64,000 nucleotides of DNA from JASLEW01 sp035544895 (GTDB lineage: Bacteria > Acidobacteriota > Thermoanaerobaculia > Multivoradales > UBA5704): assembly GCA_035544895.1 (NCBI GenBank), contig DASZZM010000081.1, forward strand, positions 1-64,000, in the 5' to 3' direction. The translations under genes were made by a program, and so were the position numbers. Below the pieces are notes generated by a model. It saw only the letters and a list, made by a program, of their open reading frames with translations. It made no database searches and was not told the origin of the DNA. This document shows, piece by piece, positions 7,190 through 16,998 of the stretch (position 1 is the first letter of the stretch; each line of letters begins with the position of its first letter).

Positions 7190-8208
7190 ACCTCCTCCCT
7201 CTTCCCACCGTTGCTCATCGAGCGCGACATGGCGGCGAGGACCCGCACCGCGGCGGCCCCGCTCGGTCCGTCGGCCAGGGGCGTGACACCGGTCGTGACG
7301 CACTCGATGAAGTGGTCGCACTCTGCCTTGAGCGGTTCTCCCAGGGCGACTCTCGGGATCACGATGTCCCCCTCCCGGATGCTGGTGCGGAAAGAGGCGA
7401 AAGTGTCGATGAAACCTTGCGTGCGCTGCTCGCTGACGCGCCGGTCATAGATGCGGACCGGCTCGGAGAGGTTCATGTCGTCGAAAGTCAACATCCCTGC
7501 CTCTCCCACGACCGTGATGTCGCGTACTTTGCGTGGGCTGAGCCAGGAGACGTGGAGGTGGACCAAGACCTCGTTCGGGTACCAGAGGGTGGCGAAGACC
7601 GCGTCCTCGACGCCCGAGTTGATCCAGCTCCCCCCCTGTGCGGCAACGCTCGCGGGCGCCGCCCCCAGCCAGTAGTTGGCAATTGCGATGTCGTGCGCGG
7701 CGAGGTCCCAGGCAGCGTTGACGTCCATGCGGATGGGTCCCAGGTTGGTACGCACCATCGACAGGTAAAAGACCCTCCCGAGCCGCTCCTCGTCGAGGTA
7801 CTCCTTGACCCGCCGGATCCCCGTGTTGAACAGGAAGACGTGTCCGACCATCAAGACCCGGCCCACCTGCCCGGCCAGGGCGCAGAGCTCTTCCGCCTCG
7901 GCTACTCTGGTGGCCATGGGCTTTTCGACCAGCACGTGCTTGCCGGCGCGCAGGCTGGCGGCGGCGAGTCCGTAGTGGGTGACGGTCGGAGTGGCGATGA
8001 TCACGGCGTCAACTTCCGCATCGGCCAGTGCCGCGGCGGCATCGGCCGCCACTCGGATCTCAGGGTAGCGGCTCCTGACCAGCGCCAGGCGCAGCTCGTC
8101 GCGGTCGACCACCCAGCTCACCTCGCTCGTCTGGCGGTTGTGAAAATTGCGGATCAGGTTCGGGCCCCAGTGGCCCGCGCCGAAAACGGCAATGCGGAAA
8201 GTCTTCAC
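7186..8208 (-). CDS. Gfo/Idh/MocA-family sugar oxidoreductase
   Basis: A 340-aa NAD(P)-dependent oxidoreductase. The N-terminal Rossmann motif is FGAGHWGPNLIRN, and the catalytic EKPMA motif lies near residue 95. The C-terminal sheet domain is complete, with DLAAHDIAIANYWLG supplying the conserved Asp/His pair. The GTG start at 8208 overlaps the upstream stop (GTGA), which argues against the longer frame. It probably oxidises a nucleotide sugar to the keto form used by the downstream aminotransferase, with which it is translationally coupled. Confidence 0.85.
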   Translation of the reverse strand: MKTFRIAVFGAGHWGPNLIRNFHNRQTSEVSWVVDRDELRLALVRSRYPEIRVAADAAAALADAEVDAVIIATPTVTHYGLAAASLRAGKHVLVEKPMATRVAEAEELCALAGQVGRVLMVGHVFLFNTGIRRVKEYLDEERLGRVFYLSMVRTNLGPIRMDVNAAWDLAAHDIAIANYWLGAAPASVAAQGGSWINSGVEDAVFATLWYPNEVLVHLHVSWLSPRKVRDITVVGEAGMLTFDDMNLSEPVRIYDRRVSEQRTQGFIDTFASFRTSIREGDIVIPRVALGEPLKAECDHFIECVTTGVTPLADGPSGAAAVRVLAAMSRSMSNGGKREEV

Positions 8209-9683
8209 CGCGCTGGTGAACCCCGCTCCGTGCGGCGGTACGTGGCAAATCCATAGCCAGGAAACGTGTGCGCAAGCCTGATGCGGAACAGCTCGCACGA
8301 ATCGCGCTTGAACCTGTCCTCCAGCAGCACGAAGCCGGGGATCCGAGGAGGTGCCGTAAGGCCGCTATAGTTCTGCTGAATCATCACGGCGGTCGACCGC
8401 GTCTGGTAGCCCGCCACGTCCGTGACGATCTCCATCCGGTCATAGTTCTCCGAGAGCACCCAGAAGGAGGTTGTGATCGCGATCGGCCCTGCGGTGTGGC
8501 CGGCGAGGCCGGCAAAGGCTGACCTCGCCTCCGCCAGCGGCACGCCGCTACGAAGAAAAAAGAAAAGGAGTACGACGAAGCGGAGGAAACCGAGAGAGGC
8601 GAAAACGCTGCAGGTCGTGACAGCGATCCTCGCGGGTATCGAGCCGAGCCGCTGAGTCGCGTATACGTTCCACCAGAACACCAACGGGGCGAACAACAAC
8701 ACATTGTAGCAGAGTTCTGGCGAGTGAATGGCGGTCAACCAGGCGATCGCACCGAGCCCGAAAGCGGCCATCGTGAACATCGTCTTCGAGCGCGGCGCGA
8801 GTCTGCCGGTCAGCAGGAACCAGGCAAGGAGGCCAAGCGCGGCCAGGTAAGGGAGAGCATAGAGTGAGGCCGTCGCGTTGGCAGTCCAGTACCAGGCGGC
8901 AGTTGCGATCGAACCACGGAGAAAGGCGCTGTGGATCCGGGCATGACTCCAGGTGCCGCCGACACTCGCCGTCAGGCCGAACGGACTGGCCGCCAGGATC
9001 CCGGCAAAAACGGCCGCCGCGGCAAGCGACGACCTTAGCGCGGTACCGAGACCCTTGATCATCGGATAATAAAACGAAAGAACGGCGCAATAGAGCAGCG
9101 AGAGCTCCACGGCACCCAATGGATGCACCGCGCCCGTCAGTCCGATCAAGGGGCCAATGATCCACCAGTGAGCCGGCAGCGCGGCCAACCGCACCATCGC
9201 CACACAAGTCACCAACGCCAGCGGTGTGGCAAGGGCTTCGGGCCGGCCCATCTGGTGGCCGACCAGAGCCGTCGCGGCGCCAAGCCCAGCGAATCCCATC
9301 TCGATGAGCGAGAAGGGCCGCCGAGTCTCGGCCTCGCCCGAGCCCCGCTGGAGGAGCAGCATGAGAAGGCCGAGAGTCAGGACGTTCATGCCCGCAAGGA
9401 CGAGGAAGGCGGCGCGGGGAGAGCCGCTGCCCATCAGCGCGCCGACCGTGAGGGGGAAGAGCGGCGGATACTGCAAGAATCTGGCTTCGCCCGAAGGGTC
9501 GAGCAAGTCCTTCAGTCCAGAGACAGGATTGCGCAGTCCATGGCCCTCGCGTAGAGATACAGCGGGCGGAAGGTATGCATGGGAGTCCCCCGAAGGTAGT
9601 GGATAGACGTTGTAGCCAAAGGCGACGAAGAGACCCGCGAGGGCCAAGAACAGGATGAGGAGCGCAAGCGATGTCCGGTTCAC
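8205..9683 (-). CDS. Multi-pass membrane protein, ArnT/PMT-like
   Basis: A 492-aa integral membrane protein with about 10-12 hydrophobic segments. An acidic SGDSHAYLPP stretch lies just after the first segment, and a soluble C-terminal tail carries a EDRFKRDSC motif. Layout and the early Asp are like GT-C (ArnT/PMT) transferases that use polyprenyl-linked sugars, but no diagnostic motif is conclusive. GTG start overlapping the stop of the next membrane protein; GTGA overlap with the oxidoreductase. The DNA of this gene and its neighbour is visibly less GC-rich than the rest of the locus. Confidence 0.6.
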   Translation of the reverse strand: MNRTSLALLILFLALAGLFVAFGYNVYPLPSGDSHAYLPPAVSLREGHGLRNPVSGLKDLLDPSGEARFLQYPPLFPLTVGALMGSGSPRAAFLVLAGMNVLTLGLLMLLLQRGSGEAETRRPFSLIEMGFAGLGAATALVGHQMGRPEALATPLALVTCVAMVRLAALPAHWWIIGPLIGLTGAVHPLGAVELSLLYCAVLSFYYPMIKGLGTALRSSLAAAAVFAGILAASPFGLTASVGGTWSHARIHSAFLRGSIATAAWYWTANATASLYALPYLAALGLLAWFLLTGRLAPRSKTMFTMAAFGLGAIAWLTAIHSPELCYNVLLFAPLVFWWNVYATQRLGSIPARIAVTTCSVFASLGFLRFVVLLFFFLRSGVPLAEARSAFAGLAGHTAGPIAITTSFWVLSENYDRMEIVTDVAGYQTRSTAVMIQQNYSGLTAPPRIPGFVLLEDRFKRDSCELFRIRLAHTFPGYGFATYRRTERGSPAR

Positions 9684-11305
9684 GGCCTGGGTTGACCGAG
9701 GTGGGCGAAGTCCAGGGCACTGGCCGGAGATCCCAACCAGGTATAGTGTGCTCGCTGGATCAGGTGAATGATGGCCGCGGTCTCGGGAAGGTTCGGTTTG
9801 ACATAGTAATAGTGCGTGTCATAGGGCCAGACCCCGTAGCACGCGGCGAGCACATAGCCATTATCCTTCGCATAGCGGAGGAGCGTGTAGGTCATCTGGA
9901 ACCAATCGCCCTCGCCGCGTACGGTCGTGAGCGGACTGAAATAGGCATGGAACATGATGACCGTAGGCTGTTGTTCCTCGAGGAACTTGGCGGACAGCCC
10001 GTGACGAGCCAGCCACGGATCGTTAAGACCCCAGGTATCGATACTCCTCCATTCGGAATAGAGGGGCAGGAGACCTGCCTCCGTCGTCGCCAAGGTGGAC
10101 CGTGCGCCGCGCAAGTGAGAGAGTCCAACAGCTATCGAATAGCGCCCATCGTCGAGGTTGGCATCGTGCCGATGAAGGCGGCCCCCGTACCAGACGGCCC
10201 CGAGCGCCGCCAGCAAGAGGAGCATTACCATGACGCGGCGAGAGCCGGGGGGTAGCTGGGGCCATAGGTCATGAAGCCACTCTTCCCTGATGCCCTTGAC
10301 CAGGCCAGGCCAGGTGATCAGAACGAGCGGCAGCACGGCATACTGGAAGCGCATCAGGTAGTTCGCTTCGCCACTCAGCAGCACCCAGAGCACGAGAAAG
10401 CCGGCGACCGGAAGGGCGGCGGCGACGGTGCGGCGCGCGGCCGCGCGGGAGCGTAGGCCGATTACGAAGGCTGGGAGGAAAGGTAAACACAGGATCACGC
10501 CGTTGCGGAGGGAGTCTTGCAAGCCGTCGGTATGAAGCTCCCCGGCGCCCTTCTTCAGGAACGGGGTAGGCAGCAGATGGCCGAAGTAGCGCCATCGCCA
10601 GGCAAGATAGAGTCCTCCCGCCGTGGCGAACAGGATCAAGGAGAACTGTATGGTGAGACGGCTGGCCCGCCAGCCGCGGTAGAACCCCAGGCTGGCAACC
10701 AGCAAGGCCGAAAGGAAGACTCCCTCGGGCCGGGTGAGGGAGCACAAGAAGGCGGAGAGAGCGAAGCCGGCGGCGCTCGAGCGGGACTCTCCTGCCTCTG
10801 CTTCATGGAACAGAAAGCTCCCAGCCAGACAGGCGAAGAACGCAAAGAGGGGTGTGCCGAATCCGGCCTCGGCATAGGCAAGGCCAGGACCGCAAGCCAG
10901 GAAGAGCGCCGAGATGAGAGCTGCCCACCGCGGCGCGCCGAGAAAGCCACGGCTGACGATGTAGACCAGGGCCAGCGTCAGAAGATGCGCGGCGATACCG
11001 ATCCATCGTGCCGCCATCTCCACCGCTGCTCCGGCTCGGGTCAAGCCGGCTACAGCCATCATGAACAAGAAATCTGTCGCTCCGTCGCGCGGCGGCTCGT
11101 CGATGTTCCATGTAATGCCGTGGCCTTGGGCGACATGGAGCGAGTAGCGCAGGAGGATCGCGGCATCTTCGGCGGGGTGGGCGGCGAAGTGGAAGCGGCG
11201 CGCGATGAAGACGCCCGTGGACGCTAGCAGGATCAGAAGAAGCGCGTAATCGACCGCGGTCCAGGTGAAGGCGAAGCCGCTCCGCGGGCGGTGGGGCGAG
11301 CTCAT
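9680..11305 (-). CDS. Multi-pass membrane protein, GT-C-like
   Basis: A 541-aa membrane protein with a similar plan to its neighbour at 8205. It has a first transmembrane segment near residue 15, then an acidic loop with HPAEDAAILLRY and WNIDEPPRDGATDF, about ten further hydrophobic stretches and a periplasmic C-terminal domain of about 150 residues (WGLNDPWLARHG, MFHAYFSPL). This resembles GT-C mannosyltransferase-like proteins that add sugars on the outer face of the inner membrane. Function is not established. The ATG at 11305 lies just after the upstream stop; a start at 11332 would overlap it. The two GT-C-like genes probably work on the same glycan. Confidence 0.6.
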   Translation of the reverse strand: MSSPHRPRSGFAFTWTAVDYALLLILLASTGVFIARRFHFAAHPAEDAAILLRYSLHVAQGHGITWNIDEPPRDGATDFLFMMAVAGLTRAGAAVEMAARWIGIAAHLLTLALVYIVSRGFLGAPRWAALISALFLACGPGLAYAEAGFGTPLFAFFACLAGSFLFHEAEAGESRSSAAGFALSAFLCSLTRPEGVFLSALLVASLGFYRGWRASRLTIQFSLILFATAGGLYLAWRWRYFGHLLPTPFLKKGAGELHTDGLQDSLRNGVILCLPFLPAFVIGLRSRAAARRTVAAALPVAGFLVLWVLLSGEANYLMRFQYAVLPLVLITWPGLVKGIREEWLHDLWPQLPPGSRRVMVMLLLLAALGAVWYGGRLHRHDANLDDGRYSIAVGLSHLRGARSTLATTEAGLLPLYSEWRSIDTWGLNDPWLARHGLSAKFLEEQQPTVIMFHAYFSPLTTVRGEGDWFQMTYTLLRYAKDNGYVLAACYGVWPYDTHYYYVKPNLPETAAIIHLIQRAHYTWLGSPASALDFAHLGQPRP

Positions 11306-11315
11306 CTTGGCTTGC

Positions 11316-12464
11316 CTATCCGGGCGGTGCATGCGCGAGCAGCGAGTCCCATAATCGCACCCTCTTGGCGGCGTTTCCCTCCCAGGTGAGGTTCTTCACC
11401 GAACGCCGGGCGCTGCGCCCGATCTCGGTTGCCGCGGCCGGGTCGGCGGCCAGGCGCAGCGCCGGTGCGACGAACCCCTCGACGTCGCCTGCCTCAGCAA
11501 GGAAGCCGTTGTTGCCGGGCTCGATGAGCTCCGCGGCGTAGCCGGTGCGAGTCGTGATCGGCGCGAGCCCACCGGCCATGGCCTCGAGCAACGCAAGGCT
11601 GCACCCTTCGGCAGGGGAAGGAAAAAGGAACACTCCGTGCTCGGCCAGGATCGCGGGAAGGTCGGCTCTCTCGTAGCGAGTCACGACGCGCAGTCTGGGA
11701 CGGTCCACGGGGTCGAAATCGGCGGTCACCATCTCCTCGGGCACCTGCACTCCCGCACAAGTCAGCCGGTAACGCGGGTCGCTGCGGAACAGGCGAGCGG
11801 CGATCCGGGGCAGCAGGTCGGCCCCTTTGGCGGCGGACCAGGTGCCCAGAAAGAGCAGGCGGAAGGCACGGTCCTCGGGGCCGTCCGGGTCGGCGACGCG
11901 CAGCAGCTCTTCCGGCACTCCATTGGGCACTTCGTGGATTCTTTCCGGCGCCAGCTTCAGGCGTTGAACGGCGAACTGTGCATCCTCGTGGTTGAGCAGG
12001 AAGACCAGGTCGGCATTGCGCAGGTCGCGGGCCACCTCCCAGAGCCGGTAGCGGAAGTGATAAAGGTGAGTCAGTAGCGGAATCCGCGTGCCGCGACTGT
12101 GCCAGCGTTCGAGATCCATTTCGGCTCGGCGGTGCTCGAGGCCATGGGTACGGATCGAGAGCAGCGGCTGCCGGCCGCCGGCCAGGCGCAGCAAGGCTCT
12201 GCTCACCCAGGCGTCTCCAGCGGTAGCCTCGACGACGTCATAGTCCGCATGGCGGCGTCGCCGCATCAGAGCGAGGGCGGCTGCCCAGGGAAACAGGAGC
12301 AGCCTCCAGGTGGCTTTCACGAACCGCGGCAGGACGTCGTCGAAGAACAACAGATCGACGTCGTGGCCGAGACGCGAGAGCGCAAGTGCCAGAGAACGGT
12401 CGGCAAGGGCCGCCCCGCCAACGGTCCGCCCATGATGGGACAGCATCAGGATGCGGTATGCCAT
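11316..12464 (-). CDS. Glycosyltransferase family 4
   Basis: A 382-aa GT-B retaining glycosyltransferase, cytoplasmic. It begins MAYRILMLSHHGRTVGGAA with the family glycine-rich loop. The C-terminal nucleotide-sugar domain has LFLGTWSAAKG and the E-x7-E motif (EGCSLALLEAMAGG). The donor sugar cannot be predicted. It is separated by 4 nt from the upstream GT4 gene and by 10 nt from the membrane protein that follows, so it belongs to the same operon. Confidence 0.9.
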   Translation of the reverse strand: MAYRILMLSHHGRTVGGAALADRSLALALSRLGHDVDLLFFDDVLPRFVKATWRLLLFPWAAALALMRRRRHADYDVVEATAGDAWVSRALLRLAGGRQPLLSIRTHGLEHRRAEMDLERWHSRGTRIPLLTHLYHFRYRLWEVARDLRNADLVFLLNHEDAQFAVQRLKLAPERIHEVPNGVPEELLRVADPDGPEDRAFRLLFLGTWSAAKGADLLPRIAARLFRSDPRYRLTCAGVQVPEEMVTADFDPVDRPRLRVVTRYERADLPAILAEHGVFLFPSPAEGCSLALLEAMAGGLAPITTRTGYAAELIEPGNNGFLAEAGDVEGFVAPALRLAADPAAATEIGRSARRSVKNLTWEGNAAKRVRLWDSLLAHAPPG

Positions 12465-12468
12465 GAAA

Positions 12469-13551
12469 TCAGCGGGGGCCCGCCAAGGGCGCGAGCGCCT
12501 CCTGCTCGTAGGAGCAGGCGATAGCGGGCCAGGAGAACCTTTGGTAGTAGCCGTTGGCGTCCAGGTCCTCGAGGGGGCGGGGCTCGATCGCCGCAGGCGG
12601 TGGAAAGGGCCGCAAGCAGGAAGGGAAGAAGGGCCGCAGATCGGCCACCGCTCCGGCCTCGGTTGCGAAGACCGTCATGCCCGATTCGAGCATCTCGATC
12701 AAGTTGAGCCCCCATCCTTCGAGCTCGCTGGTGAACAGCCCCGCCTCGTGCGCGGCGAGGAGCGGCGGCAGCTCGGCGCGGGAAAAAGACGGGATCAGCA
12801 CGACCCGGCCGCGGCGCAGCCACTCCGGTTGCAGGTCGCGCTCGGCGGCAGGACCGCATCCCGCGAGAGTGAAGACATCCCGCGAAGAGGCGGCGATTCG
12901 CTCCGCCATGAACTGCACGAGGCGGCGGGTCCCCTTGTGTGCCGTCCAGCGGCCGATCCACAGGAAGCGCACTCGATTGACGGCCGGTATGCCGCGGCGG
13001 CGGCGCACTTCGGCGAGGGCAGGCCTCTCGTGCGGCGGCAGGGCGTTGAAGTAGAGCCTCAGCTTCGGCGACCAGCGGGGAAAGCGCCGGCGCATCCAGG
13101 CAAGCTCGTGGCTGCCGAGACAGAGGATCGCGCGGGCGCGGCGCCAGCCGCCGACGATGGCGCGGGATTGCCGTCCCGCCAGAGCCGCTCGCCCGAGCGC
13201 GCCTGGCGAGCACTGGCGGCGTAGAGCGCTGCGCACTTCGTAGAAGAGGTATCGCAACTCGGGCTGGACGCTGCGCACCACGAGCGGGCCGCAACGCGCC
13301 AGCATTCGGCTGGCGGAGATCGCTGGAGTGTCGATCGCGTCGAAGGGGCCTTCGGCGGCGGCGAACCGCTCGATGGCGCGACGCTGGTGGAGCCACAGGT
13401 TCCACCAGCGGGAACCCGCCGGCAGGGGCTCGGGCGACCAGGCCCTGGCGTCGTGACCGCGCGCCCGCAACGCGGCTGCCAGATTCATCGCTACCTGGGC
13501 CGCACCGAGCTCGGCGGAGAGCGGAGGGTGGCAGACGACGAGGATCCTCAC
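12469..13551 (-). CDS. Glycosyltransferase family 4
   Basis: A 360-aa GT-B enzyme with the start ILVVCHPPLSAELGAAQVA, a central LWIGRWTAHKGTRRL strand and the E-x7-E motif in EGWGLNLIEMLESG. GTG start overlaps the methyltransferase stop (GTGA). Its C-terminus (FSWPAIACSYE) is typical of GT4 helices that cross back to the N-terminal domain. It acts on the same glycan as its neighbours by position only. Confidence 0.9.
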   Translation of the reverse strand: MRILVVCHPPLSAELGAAQVAMNLAAALRARGHDARAWSPEPLPAGSRWWNLWLHQRRAIERFAAAEGPFDAIDTPAISASRMLARCGPLVVRSVQPELRYLFYEVRSALRRQCSPGALGRAALAGRQSRAIVGGWRRARAILCLGSHELAWMRRRFPRWSPKLRLYFNALPPHERPALAEVRRRRGIPAVNRVRFLWIGRWTAHKGTRRLVQFMAERIAASSRDVFTLAGCGPAAERDLQPEWLRRGRVVLIPSFSRAELPPLLAAHEAGLFTSELEGWGLNLIEMLESGMTVFATEAGAVADLRPFFPSCLRPFPPPAAIEPRPLEDLDANGYYQRFSWPAIACSYEQEALAPLAGPR

Positions 13552-14306
13552 CGCGCGCCGCCGCCGGGCGCCGGCCCGCCGATCTCGGCCAGCCGCCACA
13601 ACCCGAGGTTCCTGCGCAGGCGAAGGCTGCCGCTCCGGTAGTTCTTCTCGCACAGCAGCCGAAGCGGTTTCGGCAAGCCGAATGGCGGAAGCTCGAGATC
13701 GATCGGCCGCCATTGGCCAGTCAGGATGTCGTGGTTGCCGCCCAGGCCGGAGTACGTGGTGGTCAGCAGGTATGTCGCGCCGCTGCGCCGAAAGTTTTGC
13801 AGGGCGCGGCTGATGTAATGGAACGAGAAATGGATCAGACAGTCTCGGCACAGGATGAGATCGGCACGGGGGAGCGGGTCCCTGGTGATGTCATTGACCA
13901 CGAACTCGATGCCCGTCCTCGCCAGCCGCTGGCGGTTGCGGGCGATCAGCTCGGGGACGATGTCGACCCCGATGTAGCGGTCCAGGTCGAGCCGGGTGTG
14001 GTCCAACCAGTAACAGTCTCCGCAGGCCGCATCGAGCAGCGAGCTGACGCCAAGCCGGCGCACGAGGCGGGGCAGCTCCTCCCGTACGGCAAGCGTCTCC
14101 TCGCGGCTCGATCCGGGTCCGGAGACCGACTCCGGATCGCCCCAGAGGTTGTTCGTGTAGATTCCGGAGAAGATTCCTTGCAGGTACCTGTCCCGTGCGG
14201 CGAGGCGAAGCATCTGCTCTTTGGCTTGCAGGTACCGCGCCGCGGCGGCCGGGAACGCCGTCTTCAGGCGGTCCTTGAGGAGACGTGACGGCGCCGCCTT
14301 CGTCAC
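13548..14306 (-). CDS. Class I SAM-dependent methyltransferase
   Basis: A 252-aa methyltransferase. Motif I is LLDAACGDCYWLDH near residue 83, followed by an IGVDIVPELI acidic strand and DLILCRDCLIHF (post-I/IV region). It probably methylates a sugar or phosphate group on the glycan. GTG start overlapping the carbamoyltransferase stop (GTGA). Its 5' 200 bp exist as a truncated duplicate at 1251-1452, in the same order next to the same carbamoyltransferase end, showing that this gene pair was once copied to the distal end of the locus. Confidence 0.8.
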   Translation of the reverse strand: MTKAAPSRLLKDRLKTAFPAAAARYLQAKEQMLRLAARDRYLQGIFSGIYTNNLWGDPESVSGPGSSREETLAVREELPRLVRRLGVSSLLDAACGDCYWLDHTRLDLDRYIGVDIVPELIARNRQRLARTGIEFVVNDITRDPLPRADLILCRDCLIHFSFHYISRALQNFRRSGATYLLTTTYSGLGGNHDILTGQWRPIDLELPPFGLPKPLRLLCEKNYRSGSLRLRRNLGLWRLAEIGGPAPGGGAR

Positions 14307-16108
14307 GTCAGCCCCTTCCCGTGGCCGGGCGCAATCGCCTCGTGGCGGCTCAAGACCGTTTCCCCGAGCACCAGGCGGTCCATGCGCGTGCGCAGGAAAC
14401 AATCCAGCGCTTCGGCCGGGGTGTTGACGATCGGCTCGTTCTCGTTGAACGAAGTATTGAGCACCATTGGCACGCCGGTGGCTTTCTCGAAGGCGCGGAT
14501 GAGTTTCCAGTACAGCGGGTTGGCGCGCCGCGACACGGTCTGCAAACGGCCCGTCCCGTCGACGTGGGTGACCGCAGGGATCAGTGGGCGCTTCTCCGGG
14601 CGGATGGGGTAGACCTTGATCATGAATGGATCGGGGTGATCGATCGTGAACCACTCTGCCGTCCGCTCCTCGAGGACCGATGGCGCGAAGGGGCGGAAGG
14701 ACTCCCGGCGCTTGATCTTGGAATTCAGCAGCTCCTTCATGTCGTGCCGGCGGGGATCGGCGAGGATGGATCGATTGCCAAGCGCCCGCGGCCCCCACTC
14801 CGAGCGTCCCTGGAACCAGCCGACGACCTCGCCGCCCGCGATCGCGGCGGCGGTGTCGGCGGCCAGGCGGTCCTCGTCTCTCACGCTCTCGATCCGTACC
14901 CCTCCGCAGATGCCTTCACGCCCTCCGGAACCAGGGATGCCTGCGGCAATCGCCTGGCGGATCTCCGCCTCCCCGTAGGCCGGGCCCCAGGAGCAGTGCT
15001 CCATGACGAAGCCGCGTGGCGCGCCATGGATGGCGTGATGCACCCAGAGAGCCGCTCCCAGGGCAGTCCCTGCATCGCCCGCGGCGGCCTGGATGAAAAC
15101 CTGCTCGACGCCGGCGCGCTCGAAGAGCTTGCCGTTGGCGAGCGAGTTCATGGCGCAGCCGCCGGCCAAGGCCAGCCGCTTGAGTCCGGTGCGGCGGGTC
15201 AGGGCGCGCGCCAGGGCGAAGAAGCGCTCCTCGTAGATCTGCTGCAGCGAGGCCGCGATGTCCTGGTGCCGTTGCGTGAGCTCCTCCCCGGGGTGGCGGG
15301 CGGGCCCGAGGAGCTCCTCGAGGGCGGGCGTGAACAGCGGCGCAAGGACTGGCGCGCCGTCGTTCCAAGTCATGTCGACGCCTTCCGAGAGGTGGCGGAA
15401 GTAGCGCAGGTCGAGGCGGAAGGTGCCGTCGGCCAGGGGCGGGACGAGGCGCCCGAGCGCGCCGGCGAATGCAGGCTCGCCATAGGCTGCCAACCCCATC
15501 ACCTTGTACTCGTCGCCGAACGCGGGGAAGCCCAGGTACTGGGTGACCGCGGTGTAGAGCTGACCCAGGGAGTGCGGGTAGTGCACCCTTGCGAGGACTT
15601 CGACCTTGCTGCCCTGCCCCCTTGCAAGCATGGTCGACACGAAGTCGCCGAAGCCGTCGACTGACAGGCACGCCGCCTCCTCGAAGGGAGAGCAGAAGAA
15701 AGCCGAAGCGACGTGGGCCAAGTGGTGCTCGACCGGATAGAGGCGCGGCGGCTGACCGTTGCCGAATGCCGCGGCGATGCGCTGTTCGAGCGAGGCCACC
15801 TGTGCCAGGTTGCGCACCCGTGAGGCGGCTCTCCGCAAGCTCCGCGGGTGCGCCAGGGCCAGCGCCGCCTTGCGCAGGAAGTAGGCGCGCGGCTGCCGCG
15901 ATACCGCGAGTGCCGAGACGCCCGCGAGATCGGCAGGACGGTTTCCCATTTCCTCGAGGCAGAAGCGTATCGCCTGCTCCGGATAACCCGCCCAGTGCTT
16001 GACGCGTCGGAAGCGCTCCTCCTCGACGCCGGCGACGAAGCGGCCGTCGACCAAGGCCGCAGCCGAAGCATCGGCGTGAAACGCGGAGAGGCCGAGGATG
16101 CGGGTCAC
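14303..16108 (-). CDS. Carbamoyltransferase (NodU/CmcH family)
   Basis: A 601-aa O-carbamoyltransferase that transfers carbamoyl from carbamoyl phosphate, via a carbamoyl-adenylate, to a sugar hydroxyl. The N-terminal Kae1-like domain shows SAFHADASAAALVDG, the metal-binding EHHLAHVASAFFC near residue 125 and GGCAMNS. The C-terminal YrdC-like part has QGRSEWGPRALGNRSILAD and NTSFNENEPIVNTP. The GTG at 16108 overlaps the upstream stop, which rules out the longer open frame. The length agrees with the family. Together with the methyltransferases it indicates a decorated polysaccharide. The last 53 residues are duplicated at 2306-2464. Confidence 0.92.
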   Translation of the reverse strand: MTRILGLSAFHADASAAALVDGRFVAGVEEERFRRVKHWAGYPEQAIRFCLEEMGNRPADLAGVSALAVSRQPRAYFLRKAALALAHPRSLRRAASRVRNLAQVASLEQRIAAAFGNGQPPRLYPVEHHLAHVASAFFCSPFEEAACLSVDGFGDFVSTMLARGQGSKVEVLARVHYPHSLGQLYTAVTQYLGFPAFGDEYKVMGLAAYGEPAFAGALGRLVPPLADGTFRLDLRYFRHLSEGVDMTWNDGAPVLAPLFTPALEELLGPARHPGEELTQRHQDIAASLQQIYEERFFALARALTRRTGLKRLALAGGCAMNSLANGKLFERAGVEQVFIQAAAGDAGTALGAALWVHHAIHGAPRGFVMEHCSWGPAYGEAEIRQAIAAGIPGSGGREGICGGVRIESVRDEDRLAADTAAAIAGGEVVGWFQGRSEWGPRALGNRSILADPRRHDMKELLNSKIKRRESFRPFAPSVLEERTAEWFTIDHPDPFMIKVYPIRPEKRPLIPAVTHVDGTGRLQTVSRRANPLYWKLIRAFEKATGVPMVLNTSFNENEPIVNTPAEALDCFLRTRMDRLVLGETVLSRHEAIAPGHGKGLT

Positions 16109-16998
16109 CCGCCCCCTTCCTCCTCCTTCGGCTGCACGCGCATCAGCTCTTCGAGCCGTACGTCGACCACCAGCCTGAACCAGAAGGCCTGAAGGAAATG
16201 GAAGATGAAACCGTTCTTGCCGTCCAGGACGCCAAGCAGGAAGAAGTAACGGTAGAGGAAGTAGAGCGTCGGGCGGACGAAGCGCGGCAAGCGGTAGTAC
16301 TGAGTCTTTAGCCACAGGGAGCGCTCGTCGGGGGTGCCGAAGAGTCGCGGAGTGAGCTTCCATGGAATGCCCTGGCGCCGCCGCGCCAGCTCTTCGCGGG
16401 CGAACGCCTCGGCGTAGCGCAGGTGCTTTTGCAGGTAGAAGAGGATCGCATCTTCCTTGCGGTTCCATTCTTCGAGGGGCGCCCGCAGCCGCCCGACCGG
16501 TCCTTGGACGTAGATCCGGGTGTCCTGTTCGAGCGGGTCGAGCTCGCCTCGGCCGCGCCGGAAGAGCTTGAGCAGGTGCTTCCCCCCGTAGCCGCCGAAG
16601 CGGATCCGTCTGCCGCGGAAGATCTGAATGCGCCGGATGTAAAAGCCGTCCTCGGCGATCCGCGGGCGCCCGAGCAACGCGGTGATCTCCGCGCGCAGCT
16701 CCGACACGAGGGCCTGGTCGGCTTCCAGGATGAGCACCCAGTCGTTGCGGATCGGCAGGTTGTCGAGCCCCCACTGGAAGATCCAGGGGATGATCCGGGT
16801 ATGGTCATAGGGCAGCTCGCGGACCTCATCGGCGAAGCGCCGGGCGATGTCGCGGGTGCGGTCCGTGCTCTCCGAGTCGATGACCAGGATCTGGTCGGCG
16901 AAGCCGTGGACGCTCGCCAGGCAGCGCTCGAGGTTGAGCTCCTCGTTGCGTGTGACGACCAGGACGGTGAGTGGGACGGGGATCGGCGCCGAGGTCAC
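16105..16998 (-). CDS. Family 2 glycosyltransferase
   Basis: A 297-aa GT-A inverting glycosyltransferase starting PLTVLVVTRNEELNLERCL, with an ILVIDSESTDRT strand and a LILEADQALVSEL motif that provides the metal-binding acidic pair. The C-terminus has an aromatic hydrophobic stretch (FLYRYFFLLGVLDG) that may touch the membrane. It resembles the WaaE/KdtX group of GT2 enzymes. GTG start overlapping the GT4 stop. Confidence 0.88.
   Translation of the reverse strand: MTSAPIPVPLTVLVVTRNEELNLERCLASVHGFADQILVIDSESTDRTRDIARRFADEVRELPYDHTRIIPWIFQWGLDNLPIRNDWVLILEADQALVSELRAEITALLGRPRIAEDGFYIRRIQIFRGRRIRFGGYGGKHLLKLFRRGRGELDPLEQDTRIYVQGPVGRLRAPLEEWNRKEDAILFYLQKHLRYAEAFAREELARRRQGIPWKLTPRLFGTPDERSLWLKTQYYRLPRFVRPTLYFLYRYFFLLGVLDGKNGFIFHFLQAFWFRLVVDVRLEELMRVQPKEEEGGG

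Noticed and set aside
6272..7450. Plus-strand open frame over the aminotransferase gene
   Set aside because: It shadows the aminotransferase, with no recognisable motif.
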